The notes beneath the pieces are model-generated. The model searched no databases. It was not told the origin of the DNA and worked only from the letters and a program-made list of their open reading frames with translations. Source: Syntrophomonadaceae bacterium (GTDB taxonomy: Bacteria > Bacillota_D > Dethiobacteria > DTU022). Taken from it: a stretch of 22,502 nt of DNA. The stretch is from assembly GCA_003551865.1 (NCBI GenBank), contig PUNU01000111.1:1-22502 (forward strand), read 5' to 3'. This document shows, in pieces, positions 7,830 through 15,243 of this stretch. Positions within the stretch are counted from its first letter, which is position 1. Each line of letters begins with the position of its first letter. The position numbers were made by a program, and so were the translations under genes.

Positions 7830-9227
7830 TTATTCTTCCTCGTAGCGGGTAACCTTGAAGCGGTAGAGCTCCAACGGTTCACCGGGGCCTACCCCGGCTT
7901 TTTGGCGGACTATATCCATCTGTTCTTCTACAGTATCTACTCCTTCAAGTTTGGGTAAAAGCAGTCCACTGCACGACCCACTGCGGATTAATACCCCGTA
8001 CTTTTTCGGATCGAGTTCTTTTTCGCTGGAGATCGGTTCCATCGGCCCCAGGATATCAACAGAAATATTTACCTCGGGCAGCTCTTCCCTCTTTAACGGT
8101 GGAAAGCGCGGATCTTTTACAGCGGCGCTGACAGCATTGGCCGCGATTTCTTCGGCAATGTTATCCTGCACCGGCTCTACAGTGCCGATACAACCGCGCA
8201 GTTTTCCTTCCTCTTTTAAAGACACAAATACCCCGGCTTTGGTTTCATACTCAGGCGGAAGCGGGCTGGGTACCGCAGGCAGTTTGCCTTCCTCCAGGTA
8301 ATATTTTAGGACCCTCCGGGCCAGGCCGGCGGGGTTAATACTGTCTTCAGGCAAGGGTTTCCCCGGATTTTCGCCGGCGGATTCATCCTTGCCGGAAGCG
8401 GGCTCACCCCTTTCTTCCGGGTACAGGACACCAACCATGTAGCCCACGCCGAAAGGTCCCTCGTAAGATATAATCTCCGGCTTGAAGACTTCTCCTTCCA
8501 GCATACCGAGGGCAATCATAAATGAACGCAGACCGCATTCACCGGCCTCTTCGACCAGACCCTGGTCGATATTAAAAATATCATCGACTCGGCCGTCTCT
8601 TAAAAGTTCGACCAGGAGCCGATCAAATTCTTCTCCCCGGGGGCTGAACCCTGCCGGTGCTCCCGGCTTCAGGCGGTGCGATAGATCGCCGCTGGCCAAA
8701 ACGGCAGTCGAAGCCCCCCGCTTTTCAACCGCCCGCCGCAGGGCCTGCCCAAACCGGTAAAGCTCCCGGTACGGATCAAAGCTAATCGTTATATGCAAGC
8801 CGGTTACTTTAAGGCCGGCTTCCTGCAGGTAATAAAGCGGTACCATAGCCCCGTGATCCAAAATTTTATCACTGCTGAAGCGGTGGTCGCGTTCGTCGAG
8901 AAAAACGGGGTTGACTGTTTCAGTTTCAGCTTCCCGGGCCAGCAGCTCGGCCAGCTGCTGATCGGTGTGCATTTCAATTTTTACTTCAGAAAACCCGAAC
9001 TGGCCAAAATCACCCGCCAGCCGGTCTCCGGTCAATACGGCCGGTCCGCCTCTCATAATCTGTCCGTGCGGTGAAATAACCACCAGCAGTTCCGGCTCCG
9101 TTTCCTTGATCTTTTGGCTCAGCTTTTTCATACCCTCCACGGTTTTCCCGGCGTTACTAAGCTCGCCGCGGCCAATTTCGGGTATAATAATCGGGGGATG
9201 CGGAGCCATGCCGATAATTTTAAGCAT
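7830..9227 (-). CDS. AmmeMemoRadiSam system fused protein: Memo-like (B) plus AMMECR1 (A)
   Basis: This is a two-domain protein of about 465 residues. Residues 1 to about 270 are a Memo/class III extradiol dioxygenase-like domain: MAPHPPIIIPEIG at the N-terminus, SPHG near 52-55, LDHGAMVPLYYL and ASGDLSHRL, giving His residues placed like LigB metal ligands. A linker rich in Gly, Glu and Pro follows. The rest is an AMMECR1 domain, with GVFVSLKEEGKLRGCIGT and DPRFPPLKREELPEVNISVDIL. Biochemical function is unknown in bacteria; human MEMO1 and AMMECR1 are homologues of the two halves. The ATG at 9227 (MLKIIGMAPH) has GGGTG eight bases upstream and fits the family; a start at 9302 would add 25 residues and reach into the promoter. 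It is first in the amr operon. Confidence 0.91.
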   Translation of the reverse strand: MLKIIGMAPHPPIIIPEIGRGELSNAGKTVEGMKKLSQKIKETEPELLVVISPHGQIMRGGPAVLTGDRLAGDFGQFGFSEVKIEMHTDQQLAELLAREAETETVNPVFLDERDHRFSSDKILDHGAMVPLYYLQEAGLKVTGLHITISFDPYRELYRFGQALRRAVEKRGASTAVLASGDLSHRLKPGAPAGFSPRGEEFDRLLVELLRDGRVDDIFNIDQGLVEEAGECGLRSFMIALGMLEGEVFKPEIISYEGPFGVGYMVGVLYPEERGEPASGKDESAGENPGKPLPEDSINPAGLARRVLKYYLEEGKLPAVPSPLPPEYETKAGVFVSLKEEGKLRGCIGTVEPVQDNIAEEIAANAVSAAVKDPRFPPLKREELPEVNISVDILGPMEPISSEKELDPKKYGVLIRSGSCSGLLLPKLEGVDTVEEQMDIVRQKAGVGPGEPLELYRFKVTRYEEE

Positions 9228-9315
9228 CAGTAAAACACCCGCCTTTGTCCCGGAGCTATTAGCGGAAGTGGGAAGGGCCGCTAGAACTCCGGCCGGTAGC
9301 ATTATTTCTATCTAA

Positions 9316-9344
9316 AGTATACCAAATAGTGCGGCGGCAAACAA
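9316..9344 (-). promoter_or_regulatory. Sigma-A-type promoter for the amr operon
   Basis: On the minus strand TTGTTT (9339-9344) and TATACT (9316-9321) are separated by 17 bases. The -10 matches five of six consensus positions. It points at the Memo-AMMECR1 start at 9227, leaving a leader of about 80 bases. Confidence 0.6.
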
Positions 9345-9374
9345 TTGCCTCCAGGGGCATAGCAGGATTTTGCC

Positions 9375-9420
9375 TTGACAGATTTATGCAAATGGCCTAA
9401 CCTAATAACAAGTTTAGGGG
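9375..9420 (+). promoter_or_regulatory. Promoter and possible operator for marR
   Basis: TTGACA (9375-9380) lies 17 bases before TAACCT (9398-9403), a perfect -35 with a weak -10. An imperfect inverted repeat, CCTAA (9396-9400) and TTAGG (9414-9418), covers the -10 and the expected start point, where autoregulatory MarR proteins often bind. The rest of the gene-free stretch 9421-9620 holds a 61-codon open frame starting at TTG 9439 with no ribosome site; I see no other signal. Confidence 0.45.
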
Positions 9421-9620
9421 TGGCCGGCAGTTCGACATTTGATCATTATAACCGGCAGCAGCAAGCAACAGCCCCGCCCAATAGCCAACAATACGTTCAA
9501 CACGGGAAGCCGTAAGCGAATCAAAGCCGGCGATAATAAGCTGAGTCTGCGGCGAAAAAAGGCTGAGACTTCATATGAAAAAACCGTTTTGAATAAAGGC
9601 CTCCAGTCTAAAGGAGCAGG

Positions 9621-10127
9621 ATGATGAGCACCGAATACAGGGATGTAGAAAAATTTACCGATGCCATTCAGGTCATTTTCCCCAAACTGATGCATTACTT
9701 AAATGCCGAGGAAAACCGTGAACTGACGGGGCTGGGAATCACTCCCGGACAGATTAACGCCCTGCTTGTCCTCTACTTCCACGATGATCTGACCATGGGC
9801 AAACTAAGTTCCGAGATCTACCTGGCAGAAAGCGCGGCCACCCGCCTGGTAAACCGCCTGGTAAACCTAAACCTGGTTAAAAGGCGGGGCGACGACAAAG
9901 ACCGCCGGGTAGTCCGCGTAACCCTGACATCTTACGGCAGGCAGCTGGCGCGCCTGGTTTTTGAAAGACGTTCGTTCCGCTTCAACAACCTGGCCCGGTA
10001 CCTCGGCCCTGAAGAAAGAGAAAGCCTGATCGTTTCCCTGCAGGCGGTAATGCGCGTATTTGAAGAACTGGAAGTCAAAAGCAAGCCGGCTGAAAACGAC
10101 CTTAATAATTTAGAGTGGAAAACCTAG
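9621..10127 (+). CDS. MarR family transcriptional regulator
   Basis: A 168-residue winged-helix protein. The HTH spans roughly residues 42-86 (TPGQINALLVLY, then LSSEIYLAESAATRLVNRLVNLNLV) and the wing carries the family signature DDKDRR at 91-96, followed by VTLTSYGR. The flanking helices form the usual dimer region. AAGGAG lies four bases before the ATG at 9621 and seven before the adjacent ATG at 9624, so the second may be the true start. The next genes on the same strand are a chromate-type transporter pair, which makes them the likely target, with autoregulation through the palindrome at its promoter. The ligand is unknown. Confidence 0.93.
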   Translation: MMSTEYRDVEKFTDAIQVIFPKLMHYLNAEENRELTGLGITPGQINALLVLYFHDDLTMGKLSSEIYLAESAATRLVNRLVNLNLVKRRGDDKDRRVVRVTLTSYGRQLARLVFERRSFRFNNLARYLGPEERESLIVSLQAVMRVFEELEVKSKPAENDLNNLEWKT

Positions 10128-10128
10128 C

Positions 10129-10266
10129 ACTACAACACAATATCCGGGAATTAGCGGCGCCGTGGAGACAGTTCGAGCGCTCCGAAGCGCAGCGAAGGCC
10201 GAAGTGAAAACGATGGAACCTTCCCCTATGGCATAGCGGGCAATGATGTGGGCTAAAACGCCGGCA
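10129..10266 (-). repeat. Hairpin repeat element R1, copy 3 (long-ended subtype, inverted)
   Basis: Read on the minus strand this copy matches copy 1 from the CCCACATCATTGCCCGCTAT region through GCTAATTCCCGGATATTG and ends with TTGTGTTGTAGT. Its core has the CTTCGGCCTTCGCTGCGCTT segment that copy 1 lacks. The end begins two bases after the marR stop codon, so the element sits between the regulator and the transporter genes. The inner end near 10250-10266 is degenerate and that boundary is approximate. Confidence 0.72.
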
Positions 10267-10321
10267 ATTCAACCTGTTCACCGTTTCCACTTACCAGACC
10301 ATAAAAGCGAGGATTTAAAAG

Positions 10322-10894
10322 TTGCCCCTCCAAAACACCGAAGCGGCAAAAAACATAACGCTGTGGACCATACTGCTTACATTTTTAAAAGTGGGCACCT
10401 TTACTTTTGGCGGCGGTTACGCCATGCTGCCTATCATCCAGCGGGAAGTGGTCGAAAAAAAACGCTGGATCGACCCGGAAACCTTCTCCGATATTCTGAT
10501 CATCACCCAGAGCATGCCTGGACAAATCGCCTTAAACAGCTCCATCCAGATCGGCATCCGCCTGCGGGGGACTGTCGGAGGCCTGATGGCCGCCCTGGGG
10601 GCCACCCTGCCTTCAGTCCTGATCTTGATCGCCATTGCCGCATATTTTTATCCCCAGTTTAAAGATAACATTTATGTCGACGCGGTTTTTTACGGGCTGC
10701 GGCCGGCCGTGGTGGCCCTGATATTGGCTTCTGCCATTAAGATCGGACGCCAGATCCTGCAGGGCTGGAACGGGATTATCCTCTGCATGATTTTACTTTT
10801 CGCGGCTATTGTCACAGACATTCACCCGATCCTGATCCTGGTGATCGGTGGCCTGGCCGGACTTATTGTCTTTAAAGGAAAGAACAACCAATGA
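10322..10894 (+). CDS. Chromate transporter family (CHR) protein, first half-size subunit
   Basis: A 190-residue membrane protein of the short-chain CHR type. The family motif lies near residues 20-35 (FLKVGTFTFGGGYAMLPIIQ), followed by QSMPGQIALNSS and GIRLRGTVGGLMAALGATLPS. About five or six hydrophobic segments follow (near 65-75, 97-110, 133-145, 155-168 and 170-183). The TTG at 10322 has GAGG about nine bases upstream and is the only plausible start. Its stop overlaps the next start (ATGA), so the two halves are made together, as in known two-gene CHR pairs. Some CHR proteins export chromate with sulfate as competitor, but many clostridial members have unproven substrates. Confidence 0.88.
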   Translation: MPLQNTEAAKNITLWTILLTFLKVGTFTFGGGYAMLPIIQREVVEKKRWIDPETFSDILIITQSMPGQIALNSSIQIGIRLRGTVGGLMAALGATLPSVLILIAIAAYFYPQFKDNIYVDAVFYGLRPAVVALILASAIKIGRQILQGWNGIILCMILLFAAIVTDIHPILILVIGGLAGLIVFKGKNNQ

Positions 10895-11421
10895 TCACAA
10901 TCCTTTTATCTCTCTACTGGACGTTTCTAAAAATCGGCCTCTTCACCATCGGCGGCGGTTATGCCATGATCCCGCTGATGGAAGCGGAAATCATCGTAAT
11001 ACAGGGTTGGATGAGCGCTTCGGAATTTTTGGATGTGGTCGCCATAGCGGAAGCGACCCCGGGGCCGGTATCGGTCAACGCCGCGACCTTCATCGGCTAC
11101 CGCCTGGCCGGGGTGGCCGGTGCCCTGACCGCCACTCTCGGGGTAATCACTCCCTCCCTGGTCCTGCTTCTATTGCTCTCAAAACTGCTGATCCGGGCCA
11201 TCCAAGATCCGAGAACCGAAAGCTTTTTAAACGGACTGCGGTCGGCCCTGGTAGCCCTGATATTCCTGGCCTCATATTCCCTGGGGCAGTCGGCTGTTAT
11301 TGACCCGCCCTCCGCCCTGATCTTTGGCGCCCTTTTAATCTTCAGCCAGCTGAAAAGCATTAGCCCCCTCTATTTTATCGTCGCCGGCGCAGTGCTGGGC
11401 CTTTTGCTATTCCCGTACTGA
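10891..11421 (+). CDS. Chromate transporter family (CHR) protein, second half-size subunit
   Basis: A 176-residue hydrophobic protein homologous to its upstream neighbour: LKIGLFTIGGGYAMIPLMEAE, then AEATPGPVSVNAATFIGYRLAG and ATLGVITPSLVLLLLL. Together the two genes correspond to the halves of a long-chain ChrA. Start and stop overlap by four bases with the first subunit. In this half the QSMPGQIA of the first half is replaced by EATPGPVS, the usual asymmetry between N- and C-type half subunits. Control by the MarR protein upstream is inferred from position. Confidence 0.88.
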   Translation: MITILLSLYWTFLKIGLFTIGGGYAMIPLMEAEIIVIQGWMSASEFLDVVAIAEATPGPVSVNAATFIGYRLAGVAGALTATLGVITPSLVLLLLLSKLLIRAIQDPRTESFLNGLRSALVALIFLASYSLGQSAVIDPPSALIFGALLIFSQLKSISPLYFIVAGAVLGLLLFPY

Positions 11422-11466
11422 AACCGGCCGAGCTGCTCCTTTCGTCGCGCCCCTTAAAAAGGCGCG

Positions 11467-11500
11467 GCGGCAAAGGCTTCTGCCGCAAAACTTTCTTTTC
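11467..11500 (+). terminator. Possible weak terminator after the transporter pair
   Basis: GCGGCA (11467-11472) pairs with TGCCGC (11481-11486) around an 8-base loop. The tail that follows is AAAACTTTCTTTTC, T-rich only after four A residues, so efficiency is doubtful. Confidence 0.35.
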
Positions 11501-11575
11501 AAGCACCGGGCCAATATTATGTGAAGGTAGGGCCGGCCGGTAACAGCCCTTCTCCCGGCAAACGTTTGGCAAATA

Positions 11576-11584
11576 TGGTATAAT
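11576..11584 (+). promoter_or_regulatory. Extended -10 promoter of the molybdenum cofactor operon
   Basis: TGG followed by a perfect TATAAT (11579-11584) forms an extended -10 element. No good -35 is present at 17 bases, which is tolerated with TGn. Transcription would start near 11591, just before the riboswitch. Confidence 0.7.
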
Positions 11585-11597
11585 AAATATGAAAAAC

Positions 11598-11710
11598 ATA
11601 GCTGACTCCGAGCCTGTTTACCTACAGCTGTTAAAAAGCTACGGTGAAAGGCCAGGGTTGGGGGAGAAATCCCCCCGCCTCCCGTGCTTGGAAAGGAGAC
11701 TATGGCGAAA
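11598..11710 (+). ncRNA. Molybdenum (or tungsten) cofactor riboswitch aptamer
   Basis: The segment has the hallmarks of the Moco RNA motif: CTCCGAGCC near the 5' end, GGAAAGGAGACTATGG near the 3' end, and a long hairpin between. Visible pairing: ATAG (11598-11601) and CTCC (11606-11609) with CTAT (11700-11703) and GGAG (11695-11698) as closing stem; AGCT/AGCT around 11627-11641; GGGGGA (11660-11665) with TCCCCC (11670-11675) closed by a GAAA tetraloop. It precedes moeA and four more cofactor genes, and a terminator follows, so Moco binding probably lowers read-through. The tungsten variant (Tuco) cannot be excluded by eye. The motif was recognised from memory, not from a covariance search. 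Confidence 0.8.
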
Positions 11711-11711
11711 G

Positions 11712-11750
11712 GCCGCGTTTTCCGTTTCCAGGAACGCGGCTTAATTTTTA
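11712..11750 (+). terminator. Intrinsic terminator forming the riboswitch expression platform
   Basis: GCCGCGTT (11712-11719) pairs with AACGCGGC (11733-11740), and TTAATTTTTA follows. It begins within ten bases of the aptamer's closing stem, the arrangement expected of a transcription-terminating switch. The first GGCC overlaps the GGCGAAAGGCC stretch at the 3' edge of the aptamer, which may provide the alternative pairing. Confidence 0.8.
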
Positions 11751-11967
11751 TAATTCCCGGGTCCGGGCCGGGAACCGGAGGCTGCCGCCCAACCCCGAAA
11801 GGGACCCGAGGGGAAAACCGGAAGCGCACCGCCGTCTTTGCCTGCGGGTGAGTACAGGATTAAGGCTTTCGGGCAAACAAGGGCTCTGCGGCAATTATTT
11901 CTTAAGCTTAATTCAATTTCTGCCGGCCCTGCGCCGGTTGAAACCTGGCAAAGCACGAGGTGTTTTA
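11751..11967 (+). other. Long GC-rich structured leader between the riboswitch terminator and moeA
   Basis: About 217 bases lie between the terminator and the moeA start. Several local stems are visible: TCCGG/CCGGA near 11762-11779, CCCC/GGGG around 11793-11813, TTTGCCTG (11837-11844) with CGGGCAAA (11870-11877), and CCGGC/GCCGG just before the ribosome site (around 11923-11938). An open frame running through from 11644 has no coding character and overlaps the riboswitch. I could not match the region to a known RNA family. Confidence 0.5.
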
Positions 11968-13194
11968 ATGAAGCTGATGCGGGTGACCGACCCCGAAGAT
12001 GTGCTAAAGCTGATCGAGGACCATTTCGTTCCGCTGGAAAGTGAAGAGCCGGCAATTGAAGATGCCGGCGGCCGCTGTCTAAGCAAAAAAATACTCGCCC
12101 CGGAAGATGTCCCCGGTTTTGACCGCTCCACGGTTGACGGTTATGCCGCAGCCGCCCGGGACACCTTTGGCGCCGGAGAAGGAATGCCGGCCCTGCTGGA
12201 ATGCATCGGTGAGGTGATGATGGGCGAAAGCGCCCCAAAGATTAAAAGCGGCCAGTGCTGCCTCGTCCATACCGGGGGCATGCTGCCCGAAGGTTCCGAC
12301 GCAGTGATCATGGTGGAAGATACTGAAGTAACCGGCGCCCTCGTGCAGAGCTTTCGGCAGGTGGCTCCGGGAGAAAACGTGATCCACCGCGGCGAAGATT
12401 TGCAAAAAGGAGACCCTGTCTTGCTCGAGGGCCACCGCCTGCGCGCCCCGGAAATCGGCATGCTGGCCTCCCTCGGCATCACTAAAATCGCCGTGCACCG
12501 CCGTCCGGTAGCCGGATTTTTCTCCAGCGGCGACGAGTTGGTCGACTACCACAGCGAAACTCTCGAGCCGGGCCGGATCAGGGACAGCAACACCCCGGCC
12601 CTGCTTTACCTGGCCAAGCAGTGCGGGGCTGCGGCAAGATACGGGGGCATCCTGCCCGACAGCTTCGAAGTTTTTCTGGAGAAAAGCCGCGCCATGCTTG
12701 AAGAAGTCGACTTTTTGGTTTTTTCCGGGGGCAGTTCGGTCGGCAGTCGCGACTTCACCGCCCGGACCATGAATGAGCTGGGCAGCCCGGGCCTGCTGGT
12801 GGAAGGAGTATCGATCCAGCCGGGAAAACCCACCCTGCTGGCCGACTGCGCGGGCAAACCAGTGCTCGGCCTGCCCGGACATCCCGTCTCAGCGTTAAAC
12901 ATTTTCTCCATTTTCGGCAAAGCCGTAATCGATCGCCTGGCCGGGCGGGCAAAGAAACCGTTTCAGCCCACCGTAAAAGCTGTGCTTTCCCGAAACGTGC
13001 CCTCCCGCTCCGGGCGCACCGATTATGTGCGGGTCAGGCTGGAAGAAGGCAAAGACGGCCCGCAGGCGGTTCCCGTTTTCGGCCGCTCCGGGATGCTGCG
13101 CACCCTGGCCGAGGCGGACGGGTTAATAGTAATCCCTGCGGCAGGCGAAGGTCTGGCTGCAGGAGAAATTGTGGAAGTAAGCATTTGGGATTGA
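11968..13194 (+). CDS. moeA: Molybdopterin molybdenumtransferase MoeA
   Basis: MoeA inserts molybdate (or tungstate) into adenylylated molybdopterin. The 408-residue protein has the expected motifs: FDRSTVDGYA (51-60), HTGGMLPEGSDAVIMVEDTE (101-120), FSSGDEL, SGGSSVGSRDF (253-263), QPGKPTLLA and GLPGHPVSA (301-309), and ends in a C-terminal beta domain with DYVRVRL. The start at 11968 is set by GAGGTG five bases upstream and by the normal MoeA N-terminus; a longer frame exists upstream but runs through the riboswitch and terminator. It is the first gene of the operon. A second MoeA follows, a duplication common in anaerobes that use both molybdenum and tungsten enzymes, but neither copy can be assigned to a metal from sequence alone. 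Confidence 0.95.
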   Translation: MKLMRVTDPEDVLKLIEDHFVPLESEEPAIEDAGGRCLSKKILAPEDVPGFDRSTVDGYAAAARDTFGAGEGMPALLECIGEVMMGESAPKIKSGQCCLVHTGGMLPEGSDAVIMVEDTEVTGALVQSFRQVAPGENVIHRGEDLQKGDPVLLEGHRLRAPEIGMLASLGITKIAVHRRPVAGFFSSGDELVDYHSETLEPGRIRDSNTPALLYLAKQCGAAARYGGILPDSFEVFLEKSRAMLEEVDFLVFSGGSSVGSRDFTARTMNELGSPGLLVEGVSIQPGKPTLLADCAGKPVLGLPGHPVSALNIFSIFGKAVIDRLAGRAKKPFQPTVKAVLSRNVPSRSGRTDYVRVRLEEGKDGPQAVPVFGRSGMLRTLAEADGLIVIPAAGEGLAAGEIVEVSIWD

Positions 13195-13342
13195 ACCCTT
13201 CTAAAATAGGCGATTAAGGGAAAGACAGGTGTTCTTAAAAAATGAGAGGCAGCCGCAGCCCCACAGCAGCCGGTTTTTTAAAAGGGCGGCCGGTCCTTAA
13301 GATATAAAAACCAACCGGGAAATAAACAACGGGAGTTTAAAG

Positions 13343-15241
13343 ATGCGCAAAGTTTATTTGAGCAACGTACCAAGGACAGAAGCCCTGGAAAAATTTCTGG
13401 CGGAAACAAATATACCCCGCCGCCCGGAAGCCGGGGCGGTTTATAACGCACTGGGGCGGGTTACCGCCGAACCGGTATTTGCCGGGCTTTCCATGCCCGG
13501 TTACCATTCCGCGGCCATGGACGGCATTGCCGTGCGGGCGGAAAGCACTTTTGCGGCTTCGGACCAAAACCCGCTTCTGTTAAACCCTGAAGAAGATTAC
13601 CATAGTGTCAATACCGGCGAAGCCCTGCCGCCCGGCTTTGATGCCGTGATTAAAATCGAAGATATACAGATCTTTGAAGATGACCGGGTGGAAATACTGG
13701 CCCCGGCTACTCCCTGGCAGTATGTCCGCGCCGTGGGAGAAGATGTCGTGGCCGGCGAACTGATCGTACCGGCGGGGCACTGCCTGCGCCCGCCCGACCT
13801 CGGGGCCCTGCTGGCCGGCGGCATTACCGAAGTCAAACTGCTGGCCAAGCCGAAAATAACCGTCATCCCCAGCGGTTCGGAAGTTATCGATCCCGGCAAA
13901 GAGAGAAAAAGAGACAGTATTCCCGATTTTAACAGCACGGTGATCGCCTCCTACCTGAAGCAGTGGGGCGCGGAACCCGTGATTTACTCCGTCGTGCCCG
14001 ATGAACCCGGCCGGATCAAGGAAGCGGTAGAGAAATCCCTCGAGGATTCCGACCTGGTAATTGTCAATGCCGGCTCCTCGGCGGGAGAAAAAGATTATAC
14101 CTTTGCTACGCTGGAAGAACTGGGCGAAGTCTTCATCCACGGCGTGGCCACCCGCCCCGGAAAACCGACCATCCTTGGTCGGGCCAAAAACAAGCCGGTG
14201 GTCGGCCTGCCCGGTTACCCGGTGTCCGCCTATCTCAGCCTGGAATGGTTTGTGCGGCCTTTGATCTGCCGCTATTTAGGCCTGCCGGAACCGCAGCGGG
14301 AGAAAATGACCGTGACCCTGGGCCGGAGAGTAGTTTCGGAAATAGGGGTGGAAGAATTTGTGCGCATGACCATCGGTTTTGTCAGCGGCCGTTTCATCGC
14401 CAACCCTCTAACCAGGGGGGCCGGGGTTACCATGTCGCTGGTCCGCGCAGACGCCATCCTGGTCATTCCGGCCAACTCACTGGGATATGAGCAGGATGAA
14501 ACGGTGGAAATAGAGCTTTACCGCCCGCAGGCCGCTCTGAAACACCACCTTTTAGCCGCCGGCAGCCACGACCTGATTATTGATCTGCTGGCCACCGCCA
14601 TCAGGGAGCGCAGCCCGAAAATGAGCCTTTCTTCGGCCCACCTGGGCAGCATGGGCGGGATTGCCGCCGTTGGAGGCGACCGGGCCCACCTGGCCGGGGT
14701 CCACCTGTTCGATCCGGAAACCGGGGATTACAACCGCCCCTACATTGAGAAGCTCTATCCCGGGCACAACATGCACCTTGTTAACCTGGCCTACCGCATG
14801 CAGGGCTGGATCGTCCCAAAAGGCAACCCGGACGGCGTGGAAACAACCGGGGACCTGGCTGAAAAGAAGCTGAGCTTTATCAACCGCCAGAAAGGTGCGG
14901 GCACCCGCCTCCTGTTCGACCATCTTCTGCAGGAAGCGGGCCTCACCCCGGAGCAAATATACGGTTACGAGCGTGAAGAATATACCCATCTGAACGTTGC
15001 CGCCGCGGTGGCGGCCGGAACGGCCCGGGTCGGGCTGGGTATCCTTCCAGCGGCAAAAGCCTTCGATCTTGATTTCATTCCCCTGGTCGAAGAGCGCTAC
15101 GACCTTCTGCTGAGTGATTCCTTTTACAACAGCCCCGAAGCAAACCTGCTGCTGGAAACAATTACGGATCCGGGCTTTCAAAAGCAGGTCGAGTCGATGG
15201 GCGGCTACAGCATGCGGGATGCCGGCAAAAAGGAGCTGTGA
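13343..15241 (+). CDS. MoeA domain fused to a periplasmic-binding-like (PBP) domain
   Basis: A 632-residue fusion. Residues 1 to about 395 are MoeA-like: GYHSAAMDGIAVRA (53-66), VNTGEALPPGFDAVIKIED (89-107), SGSEVIDPG, NAGSSAGEKDYT (242-253), RPGKPTILG and GLPGYPVSAYLS. From about 400 the sequence is a PBP-like domain of the kind found with molybdate/tungstate or LysR effector binding: AAGSHDLIIDLLA, SAHLGSMGGIAAV, INRQKGAGTRLLFD (513-526), AAAVAAGTARVGLGILPAA. There is no signal peptide, so this domain is cytoplasmic and may sense or present a ligand. GGGAG lies seven bases before the ATG. It follows moeA after 148 bases with no good terminator, and its end overlaps the ribosome site of moaA. 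Confidence 0.93.
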   Translation: MRKVYLSNVPRTEALEKFLAETNIPRRPEAGAVYNALGRVTAEPVFAGLSMPGYHSAAMDGIAVRAESTFAASDQNPLLLNPEEDYHSVNTGEALPPGFDAVIKIEDIQIFEDDRVEILAPATPWQYVRAVGEDVVAGELIVPAGHCLRPPDLGALLAGGITEVKLLAKPKITVIPSGSEVIDPGKERKRDSIPDFNSTVIASYLKQWGAEPVIYSVVPDEPGRIKEAVEKSLEDSDLVIVNAGSSAGEKDYTFATLEELGEVFIHGVATRPGKPTILGRAKNKPVVGLPGYPVSAYLSLEWFVRPLICRYLGLPEPQREKMTVTLGRRVVSEIGVEEFVRMTIGFVSGRFIANPLTRGAGVTMSLVRADAILVIPANSLGYEQDETVEIELYRPQAALKHHLLAAGSHDLIIDLLATAIRERSPKMSLSSAHLGSMGGIAAVGGDRAHLAGVHLFDPETGDYNRPYIEKLYPGHNMHLVNLAYRMQGWIVPKGNPDGVETTGDLAEKKLSFINRQKGAGTRLLFDHLLQEAGLTPEQIYGYEREEYTHLNVAAAVAAGTARVGLGILPAAKAFDLDFIPLVEERYDLLLSDSFYNSPEANLLLETITDPGFQKQVESMGGYSMRDAGKKEL

Positions 15242-15243
15242 TC

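Noticed and set aside
9439..9624. 61-codon open frame before marR, its stop overlapping the marR start
   Set aside because: It starts at TTG without a ribosome site and its composition shows no protein-like pattern; it runs through the promoter leader.
11751..11880. Resemblance to a cobalamin riboswitch (GGGAACCGG, GGCTGCCGCCC, GAGTACAGGAT)
   Set aside because: The order is loosely similar, but the conserved B12-box spacing and the GCCACTG-type element are missing, and B12 control of moeA would be odd.
11644..11967. N-terminal 108-codon extension of moeA in an open frame from 11644
   Set aside because: It overlaps the riboswitch and its terminator, has no MoeA similarity, and the ATG at 11968 has a proper ribosome site.
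12079..12882. 267-codon open frame opposite moeA
   Set aside because: It is a shadow of a well-supported gene in GC-rich sequence, with no family resemblance.
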